Below, in pieces: positions 10,501 through 19,928 of a stretch of DNA of 64,000 nt (the first letter of the stretch is position 1; each line of letters starts with the position of its first letter). The notes under the pieces are model-generated. The model did not search any database. It saw only the letters and a program-made list of their open reading frames with translations, and was not told the DNA's origin. The position numbers and the translations under genes are program-made. Source of the stretch: Mesostigma viride (taxonomy: Eukaryota; Streptophyta; Mesostigmatophyceae; Mesostigmatales; Mesostigmataceae); contig RPFO01000667.1 in assembly GCA_009746045.1 (NCBI GenBank), positions 3,525,273-3,589,272 of the forward strand, in the 5' to 3' direction.

Positions 10501-11540
10501 GCATTCAGCAACCGCAGATCGGTGGCCATGCGCATACCCGTCCATGCCCCGGTGATAGCGTCCTTCTTGGGCGCAACGACAACGGCAGCAGCATAGCTGG
10601 AGGAAGATTGCCTGATGATACCGGCATCCTCTAACTCCTTGCATTGCTCGGCTACAAAATCCAACTCGGCCTGACTCAGGCGATGCTGGCGTCGGAACAA
10701 AGGAGTGTCAGTGTCCAATGGAACACGCATGGTCCCACCATTGAAACACCCCAGTTCATCACTTGTGAAAGCGAAGGCCCCCCTTGCAGTGCCTAGCCAC
10801 TTTAGCATGGCTGAGCGCTGCGCATCAGAAAGGTGTTCGCCAATAGCCCAGGGGTGCGTATCCGCGGGATCACCCACAGCTACCGCATGTGCCTCAAGAT
10901 GCGGCGCCCTAGCCGCATCGTCGTGGAACAAGGAAAAGGCTGCCACACCTGGTGTGACACCCACCGCCGGAGCCTCGCGTGCCGCACGGTGTATTACCCG
11001 ATGCAGCGTGGGCTCGCCGGCCAGCACGGTGCTGGTCAGCAGGGCGGTCATGAGAATGATAGTCCACACCTGTCGCAGACGCCACCCCCATGCTGATGAA
11101 GTCCCCGTCGCTGCAGGGCGCTTCAGTTTGGCTGCGCGCGCCTCAACCTGCTGAGGCGGATTGGCTGGGGACGCCCCCCCAGACTGGCGCACGGCAACCG
11201 ATGCAAGCAGCACATACCCGACCTGCAACACCGACATAGCCTGGCCTATCAAAGACCAGCGCTCACTCTCGAGCACGCCCGGCAGCGCCGAGGCCCCGAC
11301 ATGAAAACCCATGCTGGCCTCACGAAATTCTGCGGGTGGCTGCACCAACAGACCGGTGGTAGTGTCCCAAACGAGACCCTTACCCCGATCACGGTATGCT
11401 GTCGACCCTTGGTAACTGACCAGGGTCGGCAGTGCACACATGGGGCTCCCGACCCGGTTGACGCGTGCATACGGTGGGCGATCCTCGCTATCCACCTTCT
11501 GCGTGACTAGGTGGGAAGGCAATGCTACCTCCGCAGACAC
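7581..11540 (-). CDS. Gypsy Pol: RT-RNase H-integrase with terminal PHD finger
   Basis: One open frame of 1319 codons. Family parts in order: reverse transcriptase (about 10.1-10.75 kb, with CYIDD catalytic box and RMPFG), RNase H (about 9.4-9.85 kb), integrase zinc domain (H-x3-H...CVPC, about 8.75-8.95 kb), integrase core (WHVDLCGP, VTDQGGEF, REHPQANGLAER), and a C-terminal tail. The last 75 residues contain a C4HC3 zinc finger: CQVC...CDQC...H-x2-C...CPVC (about 7655-7800), the ligand pattern of a PHD finger. PHD fingers read histone H3 tails. Here it takes the place where chromoviruses carry a chromodomain, so a role in target choice is a reasonable inference. The first ~230 residues include a hydrophobic stretch and no recognisable protease. 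Confidence 0.85.
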   Translation of the reverse strand: MSAEVALPSHLVTQKVDSEDRPPYARVNRVGSPMCALPTLVSYQGSTAYRDRGKGLVWDTTTGLLVQPPAEFREASMGFHVGASALPGVLESERWSLIGQAMSVLQVGYVLLASVAVRQSGGASPANPPQQVEARAAKLKRPAATGTSSAWGWRLRQVWTIILMTALLTSTVLAGEPTLHRVIHRAAREAPAVGVTPGVAAFSLFHDDAARAPHLEAHAVAVGDPADTHPWAIGEHLSDAQRSAMLKWLGTARGAFAFTSDELGCFNGGTMRVPLDTDTPLFRRQHRLSQAELDFVAEQCKELEDAGIIRQSSSSYAAAVVVAPKKDAITGAWTGMRMATDLRLLNAHTPVDRYPMPRVDDVLDKISPHVKFVSSLDLRSGFHQIAVAPEDQRKLAFWGGGNLYEWVRMPFGHRNASAVFQRAMDKVLAGLPFAACYIDDVIVFSATFEEHLAHLEQVRLALEEHNMRLHPEKCKFAQRTLSFLGHQIVPGGRTPDAAKVESIAQAAVPTDVSGVRAYLGLAGYYRGYIENFSSKVKPLTELLKKGCVWAWGPAQQRAIETIKQELTSAPILRAPDYALPFVLYTDWSKVGLGAVLAQKDGDGREHVIAYASRSNNPAESRYSSYEGEALAVVWAIKHFRPYLFGRVFTLVTDHQPLQWLMTNTNLTGKLARWAMIIQEYHMTIVHRAGKDHVNADVLSRYAMPTTVDHTGARAMGAEGSSGSVVFVNAAGYAADDEEEAWWRSVEYSVADFGISDDPVRPSPFTPSKAVCAMEEGRSLSFDIDPSLQQLIAVQALLARSSLADCYTADIWLDGRVLEQVQGAVLTPTPVDWTPAQKATELNRVQHRAATYGWEDGVLYKLLGKRRVVVPPPDKRVAIVQAYHERYGHLGGNRTLSLVRTSYWWNNMRHTVAQVVASCVPCARTKANFSADHGAKELMSLPIKGLFYRWHVDLCGPFQESPDGNLYVMVCVESFSKWVELIPIADKHAATTAKHFADIITRFGAPAEVVTDQGGEFRGEFQELLDGCLIDHRRTSREHPQANGLAERLVQTVKQALRKWSLQVPESARWDRELAWIAMGYRMSPQESLATFSPYFLLFGRNPLLPTEAQVAHPEPMAFDNAQQFLVEVLARAETFKKVMPIAMNNLFIAQHRDSLRYAQRRGGAYMARQLRFRPGQYVFLRTQLKHTLDVEAGPTILRIVAIKPSGVAILEGADGSRTTDNLSNLSPCSLPNLVHDLQPHTSRRVKDAQCQVCHRVDQAESMLLCDQCNCGWHMQCLQPVVTSIPEGDWFCPVCTAAQFTSRSLTAVTAALVLVRSLSS

Positions 11541-11562
11541 ACTCGGATGCTGCCTTGCTACG

Positions 11563-12027
11563 GAACATCCGGTCCGAGGATGCGGATGGCGCTGCCTTCT
11601 ATTCCCCCAACCACCGGCCTGACATCGTGGTGCTGGACTTTGAGGGGGGTGGCCGGCATCTGCTTATCGACGTTTCGGTGGCGCGGCCCTTGGCTCTTAG
11701 CCACGTGGCTGGGGCCTCCCTCACGGCAGGTTACACGGCGGACCGGGCGGAGCGGGCCAAGCTCCTGGCCTACGGTGACGTCGGGCACCATCGTGTGGTG
11801 CCCTTTGTCCTGGAGGAGTTTGGGGCCATGGGGCCCCTGACCTCCGCCTTCTTCAAGGAGTGTTGCCGGCTCCGGGAGGACCGGCTGGACCTGGAGGGCC
11901 AGCGGGCCCCATGGTCGGCGCGGACCTGGACGTCATATTGGCGTCAGCGCTTGTCGGTGGCGCTGACTCGGGCCAATATGGCTGACATCATGCTCCGCCG
12001 TACGCGGGCTGATTTTGCGGTGCAGCA
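11563..12027 (+). pseudogene. LINE 3' coding piece, copy 1 (REL endonuclease-like)
   Basis: Begins GAACATCCGG, exactly where similarity to copy 2 (16050 on) starts. The frame encodes RPDIVVLDFEG..HLLIDVSV, then an Ala/Lys-rich helix, VPFVLEEFGAMG and an Arg/Trp-rich tail. This is the PD-(D/E)xK restriction-like endonuclease layout seen at the C-terminus of several non-LTR retrotransposons, which nicks the target DNA. The piece is 5'-truncated. It is cut off after GTGCAGCA by element F (12028-15514), and its 3' UTR continues at 15515. Copy 1 has a run of six G at about 11644, where copy 2 has five. Confidence 0.7.
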
Positions 12028-12372
12028 CACTAGGAACTCGGCTTTGAGAATGGGTGAGAAAAGGTGAGAAAAAGGGTGAGATGGGTGAGAAAAAGGGTGA
12101 GAAATGGGTGAGAACGGGTGAGAAAAGTGAGAAAATAGGGTGAGAAATGGGTGAGAATGGGTGAGAAAAGGGCAATCTCACCCGGGTGAGATTGCCCCAA
12201 AAAGGTGAAAAAAGGGGAAAAGCGTGAGAAAAATCTCAAAAAACAAGACGTGAGATAAGTGAGAAAAACGGGAGGTGTGAAACGTGAGAAAAGTGAGAAA
12301 ATCAGGACGTGAGAAAAGTGAGAAAAGTGAGAAAAACAGGACGTGAGAAAAGTGAGAAAACACAGCGCTGAA

Positions 12373-14210
12373 AAACACACCCATAATGCAATATGCTGGC
12401 AGCAGACACATGCATGCAGTGCCAGTAACAACCGCTGTTCAAAACAGCACGAACAATAATGATTTTTTCATTAAATGTTTGAATAATTTTAATGTTTACA
12501 GCTGCAAGAACCCGTTGATTCAACTATTCAACACTGTTATGGCGTTATGTACATCTTCGGCATTCAAGTATGCCTGTTCAACACAGTCTGTTATGGCGTT
12601 ATGACATCTTCGGCATTCAATGCCTGTTCAACACAGTCTGTTATGGCGTTATGACATCTTCCGCATTCAATGCCTGTCATCAAATACTATATGGTAGCTA
12701 GCTAACAAAGCGGGCCGGTCGACAGGGCGTCACATGCTGACTTGAAAGTGGAACCGCTTGCATTTTACTCTCGTGGTCCCTGCAAGAAATAAAGCAAACC
12801 GACACAATATACGCAAGAGGAAAAGAAATCAGATCCTTGACATAGATGTAAGCGTTCTACAAGGATCTTGAGCTCAGCACCACCTAAAAATCCATGCAGC
12901 AAATGTGTATGGCAAATCATAATTCCATCAACATACAATTCTACACATCCATGCATGCAAGAGGCCGGGGGAAAAAAAACAGGCCCTTGCAGATAAACAT
13001 CTATACCTTCAGCCCCATGTGGCAAGGCAGCACCATACACATGAATCACACCATGCGCCAGATGTCACACGAGCAAGGCACAACGTTGTCATCGGATCAG
13101 AAAGCAACAAACGTGAAAACGCTAGCGGCCCAAATCTGAGATTCCGCGGAACACAGAAAATAAGAAAGCTCAGAAGCTGCCAGCAAGGGATCGAACATAT
13201 GACCTTTGGCATGATTTCGCGGCTGTGTGAGTCTCCTGATCCGAAGGCATCTCACTTAATTAACGTTTCGAAACAGCCAAACTGCGGAAAATCTCTTACC
13301 GGAGAGAGTTGCCAATATCAAGGAGACAACCAGCGCAGGCCAGAAATCGGGAGAATCCGGACCATGGTAGCTCGAGCCTGCCGTTATCTTGTCCGCGTTT
13401 TCGAGTCGTGCAGGATTATGAATATGAATGGAGATGGAAATGTGTAGCCTTGTGCATTGAAATTACGGCTGGCTGACGTGAAGAGCGACTACATGACCTA
13501 CACGGTGGGGCCGGAAACGGCTTGCTTGATTGTGTTTCATCGTGGGCAACGAGTCCAACAACTACTTTCTCTGGGCGGCAAACTGCGGCAAATTGAACGC
13601 AAACCTCATCATGAAATCTTGACCGTCGAAATGTAACAATCCGACGACTTATGCAGTATGCCGCGTAATTTTCTGTTGCGGGAGAGCCGTTGGGCCGGTT
13701 CCCGACGCGGGCGACCAGTGGTTTGCGTTAAGTTAACTTAGCTGAAGTTCCCCAAGCCGCATGATGGCTCTCATCGACGGCCTCAGTCTATTGACGCGTC
13801 GGCCCGATTTTGGCAGCACCCAATTTGACCCCAACGGCACCTACCGACAAAGGGCATACGTACGTTTCACGCGCACCACGACCTTCGAGCTCTGCTATGG
13901 CGGTGGTGCCGTGGGGCCCGCATCAGACTGCGGGCCCTTATCTGCTTTGGCGGTGCTGCCGTTGGGCCCGCATCAGAATTCAGGCCCTTTATGCATGCGG
14001 GCCATTAATGCATGTTACTTTTTTAGTCTTCTGCATACAAATATGAAGCAATGAGGTCGTGTCCTCTGGATTTTTGCACTGCAAATGGCATTTGCACCGT
14101 GTGCAGTTCCTGGACGTTTGGAAACATGATGCATGATGGCATGTGGCTAATGTAATGACTGACTAGCTAGACCGTTTCAGTGGTTTTTCATTTGCGGGTA
14201 TTTCCTCGTA
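12373..14210. other. Interior of element F, no gene recognised
   Basis: AT-richer, mostly unique sequence. The open frame at 13019-13447 and the others here show no known motif. At about 13880-13985 a GC-rich stretch repeats GGGCCCGCATCAGA twice. Confidence 0.5.
12531..12680 (+). repeat. Three-copy tandem repeat of about 52-58 bp
   Basis: The unit contains TTATGGCGTTATG, CATCTTCGGCATTCAA and TGCCTGTTCAACACAGTCTG. Copies differ by small length changes. Confidence 0.85.
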
Positions 14211-14211
14211 A

Positions 14212-14625
14212 ATGGTGGGAAAGCGATCGCAGCAATGGTTCTCACCACTAGACACTCCCGGCCAGAAGACGATCGACGAGCTGAAGAAACGGCTCTTGGC
14301 GTGCATGCAGCTGCCAGGTGCGATACTGCAGGGCGCCTACCGCCTGCCCCATCCACGGGCCAAGGCTGGGCCCCCTCCAGTGGTCCTCACCTTCAGCGAC
14401 ATCACAGCCCGAGTTCGGTTCCTCTCTCGCCGCAAGAAGCTGGTGGACACCTCCTGGTCGCTTGACGACGACCTGACGCCAGCCCAGCAGCAGCAACGCC
14501 GCGATCAGTGGCCCGACTACATCCGCCACAAGACCAACCCCGAGAAGCCCCAAGTGTACTGGCGGGGCGGGGACCTCTATGTCAACAAGAAACTGTGGAA
14601 GCCCCCCCGGGCTTCCCCAGGATAG
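14212..14625 (+). CDS. L1 ORF1-like C-terminal domain fragment
   Basis: A 137-codon frame. The core VVLTFSDITARVRFLSRRKK, then DDDLTPAQQQQRRDQW, then a short basic segment and GGDLYVNKKLW, resembles the C-terminal nucleic-acid-binding domain of L1 ORF1 (transposase_22 family: a VRF-L strand, then a D-L-[ST]-P helix and R-R-x-x-x-P). In LINEs it acts as an RNA chaperone. No RT is nearby, so this is an isolated fragment carried inside element F. The ATG at 14212 is simply the first in frame. A functional gene is possible but unsupported. Confidence 0.45.
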   Translation: MVGKRSQQWFSPLDTPGQKTIDELKKRLLACMQLPGAILQGAYRLPHPRAKAGPPPVVLTFSDITARVRFLSRRKKLVDTSWSLDDDLTPAQQQQRRDQWPDYIRHKTNPEKPQVYWRGGDLYVNKKLWKPPRASPG

Positions 14626-14629
14626 AGCA

Positions 14630-15179
14630 CTCCAGCTAGTTGTCTAGATGGGGGCAATCGATTATGGAATAGCTTAGGCATTACAGCACTTGAAACGACA
14701 TTAGTGCACAGCGTTACAGTACCTTCAATTAGCTCTGGCACCTTGTGGCCATCAGCTTGCGCCTTAATTAGCCGACGTCTTGAGCCCACCTCACATTTGT
14801 AGCATAAGCTATGCGTCAGCCTACCTATGGTATTGCACTGGTTGTATTGCACCCACAGGGTTGCGCCCCGGCACCATGCCGTGGAGAGAGCGCTCTGTGG
14901 CCTGCCCACCTGCGGCAGTGAGAGAAGCTAGGGCGCCCTCCCTCCTTCTCGCTGTGTATATAGGGTTGAAGGTTCCTTAACTCTGTATTGGCACCCACGT
15001 GACGCAGTCACGTGCTTATTAATTAATTAATTAATTAATTAATTAATTAATTAATATTGTATGACAACCCTATATTGCACCTTTGTGCACCCTATAATGC
15101 ATATCAAAGTGGTGTTGAGTTTTTTTTCACGTTAAGGACTTAATGAAATAAAGCTCATGATTTTTCTCGTGTTACACTC
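14630..15179. other. Interior of element F, right part
   Basis: No gene seen. It contains an (ATTA)n microsatellite at 15017-15053 and a TATATAGGG box at about 14955 that may be a chance TATA element. Confidence 0.5.
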
Positions 15180-15516
15180 TTGGTGAGAAATTTCTCACCA
15201 CGTTGACTTGTGATTTTTCTCGTGTTAGTGATTTTTCTCGTGTTGGTGAGAAACTTCTCAATTTTCTCACTTTTTCTCACTTTTTCTCACTTTTTCTCAC
15301 CCATTCTCACCTTTTTTCTCACTTTAGGGTTTTTTCTCACCCAAATCTCACCCAAACCCCCTTTTTCTCACCAAAATCTCACCCTGGTGAGATTTTGTTG
15401 CCTAGCGTTTGCGGAAAAAAATTGAGATTTTTCTCACTTTTCTCACCTTTTTTCTCAAAGGGGTGAGAAAATTGAGGGGTTTTGAGAATTTTCTCAGAAA
15501 TTGAGTTCCTAGTGCA

Positions 15517-15685
15517 GGGCTATTAGGTTCCTCCCGTTAGGCGTTTCCATTGGTCTTATCGTAGTATAGAGCTTTGACATGGCTCTGTATATAGGTTTAT
15601 AGCTGGGCGTTTGCTTTGGTTTGAGTGATTTCACTCTGCTGTAAGTAATTATATTATTAAAATATATAATAAAGCACCTACGCGG
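15517..15685 (+). repeat. LINE 3' UTR, copy 1
   Basis: GGGCTATTAGGTTCCTCC through the AATATATAATAAAG-like tail. It matches the 3' UTR of copy 2 (16508-16675) and continues copy 1 from 12027 across element F. The A/T-rich tail marks the 3' end of the retrotransposed copy. Confidence 0.75.
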
Positions 15686-16675
15686 GTATTCTGCACACGG
15701 CTGATTGGATTGCTCTTTTCGCGGACCTCAACGCCCAGGGACGTGCGTGGCTGTTCTCGCTTTCCTTGCGGAGTGTGGGCTCGGCGTACCTTCGTGCTCT
15801 TCCCATGGCCCCCCCATTCGCCTTGGCTCCCAGCCACTACTCGGTGGCGCTCCGGCACCAGCTATTTGCCCCGCAGCCTCTTGTTCCGGCCGGGCGGCCT
15901 TGTGGTAGCTGTGGGCAGCCGCTGGATCCCACGGTGACTCACTACCTTTCCTGCATGGGGGGCCAACAGAATCAGAATTGGTATTTGTATTTGCACACTG
16001 TCCTCCTGACGGTGGTGCTCGCCATGATTCGGTCGGTTTTCCCCCACGCGAACATCCGGTCCGAGGATGCGGATGGCGCTGCCTTCTATTCCCCCAACCA
16101 CCGGCCTGACATCGTGGTGCTGGACTTTGAGGGGGTGGCCGGCATCTGCTTATCGACGTTTCGGTGGCGCGGCCCTTGGCTCTTAGCCACGTGGCTGGGG
16201 CCTCCCTCACGGCAGGTTACACGGCGGACCGGGCGGAGCGGGCCAAGCTCCTGGCCTACGGTGACGTCGGGCACCATCGTGTGGTGCCCTTTGTCCTGGA
16301 GGAGTTTGGGGCCATGGGGCCCCTGACCTCCGCCTTCTTCAAGGAGTGTTGCCGGCTCCGGGAGGACCGGCTGGACCTGGAGGGCCAGCGGGCCCCATGG
16401 TCGGCGCGGACCTGGACGTCATATTGGCGTCAGCGCTTGTCGGTGGCGCTGACTCGGGCCATGGCTGACATCATGCTCCGCCGTACGCGGGCTGATTTTG
16501 CGGTGCAGCAGGGCTATTAGGTTCCTCCCGTTAGGCGTTTCCATTGGTCTTATCGTAGTATAGAGCTTTGACATGGCTCTGTATATAGGTTTATAGCTGG
16601 GCGTTTGCTTTGGTTTGAGTGATTTCACTCTGCTGTAAGTAATTATATTAATAAAATATATAAAGCATCATGGTT
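15686..16675 (+). pseudogene. LINE 3' piece, copy 2 (zinc motif, REL domain, 3' UTR)
   Basis: Longer than copy 1, because it also encodes the segment upstream of the endonuclease: AWLFSLSLRSVGSAYLRALP, then a zinc-binding CGSCGQPLDPTVTHYLSC (C-x2-C...H-x4-C) at about 15903-15957. This is the usual order ahead of the REL endonuclease in R2-type and related LINEs. RPDIVVLD follows at about 16100. A run of five G at 16130 (six in copy 1) shifts the frame, so the endonuclease is read from a second frame after it. RT is absent. The copy sits head-to-tail behind the 3' tail of copy 1, as when a LINE inserts into the tail of an older copy. Confidence 0.7.
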
Positions 16676-16934
16676 TTATTCTACACCTGGCTGGCTACGG
16701 AATTGCCTGTCATGAGGTCGGCGGCCAAGTATGTCCGTGACCTGCATCTCACTGGATTTAGGTGGCATATCACACACATGATTACTGCTGATAGTGGATG
16801 CATTCAAGTACTAAGCGGTAATGACCAGTCCAGGATATAATGGCACGCAAACGCGACATTGCGACTGTCGTTCCTGGTCCCGATGGAGCAGGGCGAGCTA
16901 GGCGAGGCGCGTCGACGACGACAAGTACTGGTCG
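16676..16934 (+). other. Lead-in to the Helitron helicase
   Basis: No domain. The helicase frame may start upstream of 16935. A 61-codon frame at 16840 overlaps it in another phase. Confidence 0.4.
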
Positions 16935-19162
16935 ATGCGAGGCGCCATCGAGCACGACGCCGAAGACGAGCACGACCGCGGACACGATGACGGGGACGAG
17001 GAGAGGGATGAAGGCACAGGGGTGAACGCGACGGGGGAATCCCGCGGCCCGACAGACATGGAGCGATGGCTGCACCGCCCAGCGGGCGAACCGTACGACG
17101 CGCTCGGCATGAGGGACTACCACGAAACGTACCGGATCGTGAGAAGATCGACGTCGCTCGCCGACGTGCCAGACGGGTTCACGGAGGCGAGCGGCTTCAG
17201 GAGGTACGTGCGCCGTAGACGCAGAGAACGGCGCGGCGGCGTTCGCGGCATCGTCAGCCGCATCCTGTCGGTGCGGCCGAGCGAGGTCGAGATGTGGTCG
17301 TTGCTCCTGATCCTGCGCCACGGCAACCCGCCCTTTGCCACCGGGAGACACCGACAGCCGAGGACGATTCGCGAGCTGCGCACCGTGAGAGGGCTCGAGT
17401 ACGCGACTTTTCAGGAGGCGGCGGTCGCGCTGGGTTTCCTGTCGCTCGACGACGAGATCGAGGTCGCGATCCGCAACGCGATCGACATGCAGGGCGCAAC
17501 GCCTCGAAACCTGCGAGTCATGGCGACTATCATGCTCGAGGACGGCGCGCTCGGCATCGCGCGCGCCATCGAGGACGAACAGCTGCTACACGCACTGACT
17601 TCAGATTTCACGCACGCGGCAGAGCATGGTCGACAAGATCGGCAAGACGAGCTGATCGCGTGGTTCGACATTCGCGTCCGACAGTCCGATCGCTCCTTCG
17701 CCGAGCTCGGCCTGGCCGACTGGGACGACCGCGCGCAGCGATGGCGAGAGCGACTACAGTCCGGTCGTCATCAGACCATGCCGACGGTCGTTCGCGAGGC
17801 GATGGAGGAAAGGGAACGCATGCGCGGCGAGTCGCGGGACTTTCTGCGAGATCACGAACACAGGCTGGCTGACGAACAGCATCGCATCCTCGACGAGATC
17901 GTCGACGCGCTGACCGAGCATCGCAACGCCGACGAGCGCGGTGAGCCGCCTCCGCCGTCGCGGATCTTCTTCATCGAGGGCGGGCCCGGACGAGGCAAGA
18001 CCTTCCTAATGCGAATGATCATCGCGAGGCTCATCGTGGACAGCAGATCGACTGCTGCCCCCCGACCGTCTGATGACCGTCGTCGCATCCACGGGCATCG
18101 CAGCATCGCAGTACGCCACCGCCACGACGGTGCACGCGCGATTCCACATCGCCGTGCACGCGGGCGACGAGCGATTGTCGATGGAGCCGATCCGATGTCA
18201 ATTCGAGAGCGCGTCGGGCATGGGCGAGTTCATGAGGAGGCTGGACGTCATCCTTTGGGACGAGGCGGCGAGCACAAACGCCAGGGATATGGAAGCCGTC
18301 TCCGAACGCGCCGCTGATTGCCGTGGGCGAGGGAGCGAGCGCCACGCATTCGGCGGCGTGCCGATCGTCATCCTGGCCGGCGACTTCCGCCAGACGCCCC
18401 CGGTGACGGTGGGCGTGACAGACCCGTCGCAGCGGGCCCAGACGATGATCCATCACCTGCCGTGGTGGCGCGACCAGGTCGAAGTGCGCACGTTGATCAC
18501 GAATCACCGCGCCAACGCGGATCCCGAGTTGGCAGCCTTGATCGACACGATCGTTGACGGCACTCACCCGACTGACAACGACGGAAACGTGCTGTTGCCA
18601 GCATGGCTGCCGCGAACAAGCGTCGGAGCTCGCCGTCGCGGCGCAATTCGTATTCCCGGACAACATACTAGACGGCGAGAACGCCCAGTGACGCCGCGCA
18701 AGTATGCGGGCACCAGTACATTGCCTCGGTGAACGCGGACGCGACGACGTTCAACGAGAATCTGCAGTCACGCATCGCGGCGCGAGCGACCGAGGCGACG
18801 AGGACGTCCATCCACAGGACGGCGTTGGCGCGACATCAGGTCATTGAAGAGCAGCGCGACCACGTCGTCCGCGACGCAGAGGCGACCATGGCGCACTTCC
18901 GCTCGCCGACGATACCGGACAGCGAGCTGGCGTTACGAGAAGGGGAGGTCTACTCGATCGCAAGGAACCTGCACGGAGCGCGTCAGACGGTCATCCTCGA
19001 CCGCATCGGCGCTCACGTCGTAGTCGTCAGGCACGTCGACGCAGACGGCGTACAGGGGGAACAGATCACGTTGCCTACGATCACATTCCCCTTCCGCCTG
19101 GGCGAATTGGCCGGTCGCGGTCGCGCAGGGACGATCTTGATCCATCGGCACCAATTCCCGTT
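16935..19162 (+). pseudogene. Helitron Pif1-family helicase, main part
   Basis: SF1B helicase of a Helitron, the motor that unwinds the strand during rolling-circle transposition. The region before the helicase shows the conserved Helitron linker (SVRPSEVEMWSLLLILRH, then RELRTVRGLEYATFQEAAVALG). Helicase motifs: Walker A GGPGRGKT at about 17983-18006, VASTGIAASQYATATT at 18076, DEAAS (motif II) at about 18262, GDFRQTPPV at about 18380. The reading frame changes at least twice (near a C-run at 18056 and again between about 18600 and 18729), so this copy is damaged. At 19162 it is cut by LTR element A (target duplication CCGTT) and resumes in frame context at 31547. The matching Rep half is probably the fragment at 4930. 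Confidence 0.85.
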
Positions 19163-19591
19163 AGTTGAATGCCCTTCACCGCTGGCTAGCACGCCGGCGA
19201 TGGAGACGGGATTTTTGTTGTTTGGGGAACCGATTGTGGGAGGCTGAGCCCGCAGCCGCCACTGATTGCTATTGAACCCTTGCAGCTGGCCAGGCCGCAA
19301 GGAGCTCAGCGGCGCGGCGCTAACCGATAAGGCATGCTCGAGCCTCTAACCCGAGACTACCGGTAGGCTACCCGATAGTGCATGCTCGAGCCTCTAACCC
19401 GAGACTACCGGCACTCAGCGGATCTGTGCTACCGAGGGCGACGGTTCTCTGACCGTCCCGGCGCGCACTGGCTTCCGTACCTTGCTTAGGCACCGACTAG
19501 CATCGAGACACCAATCTTTGATGCCCACCTGACTAGGCGCCCAGGCCGGCGACTACCGGCCAGCGGATAGATGCCACTCGGGAGCACAACT
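19163..19591 (-). repeat. 3' LTR of element A
   Basis: 429 bp. It contains a 56-bp internal direct repeat around GCATGCTCGAGCCTCTAACC. A purine-rich tract (AAAAAGAAAGTATGGG on the minus strand) lies just inside. Confidence 0.92.
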
Positions 19592-19928
19592 CCCATACTT
19601 TCTTTTTAAATAATTAGCATAAATTCTTTAAAGCGAGGGGCAATAGGGTAGCACTGACCCTACGTACGTTCAAGTAGAGAAACACGTAACGGCACACTGG
19701 CCGTCCCCAAATCCTAAACCCCAAGGAGGGTGCCCTACGCTGGGATCTGAGCACGCCAAAAACACCCGGGCTTTGCTCCCGGCCTCCTTTTCTACTTGGG
19801 TGCAACTGCACCACATGCATCATTAGTAGGCACACTGGCCGCCTGTCAGGTCTAGGGAAATGTATTCACAGATGAAAGAAGCGCCCATTCCCATGCAAAA
19901 AGACGACAGGTCACACGGTAAAAAAAAC
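19592..19928 (-). other. Element A 3' untranslated region
   Basis: Between the end of RNase H and the 3' LTR. No gene is seen, and the polypurine tract is at its end. Confidence 0.6.

Larger units (their letters stand above)
6017..11562 (-). mobile_element. Ty3/gypsy-like LTR element C, incomplete
   Basis: A minus-strand gypsy remnant. A 138-bp LTR (TG...CA on either strand) occurs at 7412-7549, directly downstream of a purine-rich tract on the minus strand (GAGGGGGGAA), which fits the polypurine tract and 3' LTR. A second copy of the same LTR lies at 6017-6154. Pol occupies 7581-11540. The 5' LTR, gag and protease were not found: the element stops at 11562, where a 5'-truncated LINE begins. 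It is incomplete rather than whole, although Pol itself is one long open frame. The two LTR copies are nearly identical, so it is not very old. Confidence 0.75.
12028..15514. mobile_element. CAC-ended DNA element F (3487 bp, non-autonomous)
   Basis: Starts CACTAGGAACTC and ends GAGTTCCTAGTG, a perfect 12-bp terminal inverted repeat, flanked by a 2-bp CA duplication (12026-12027 and 15515-15516). The empty site is preserved in LINE copy 2 at about 16505, which proves the insertion. Both ends carry long subterminal arrays: GTGAGAAA words at 12045-12372, and the same word mainly inverted (TTTCTCAC) at 15180-15505. CACTA/EnSpm elements have the same plan of CACTA ends and subterminal transposase-binding repeats, although their usual duplication is 3 bp. 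No transposase is visible inside. The interior carries a short tandem repeat and an L1-ORF1-like frame. Confidence 0.85.

Noticed and set aside
13180-13205. B-box-like GTTCGATCC on the minus strand
   Set aside because: T-stem does not pair and no tRNA body surrounds it.
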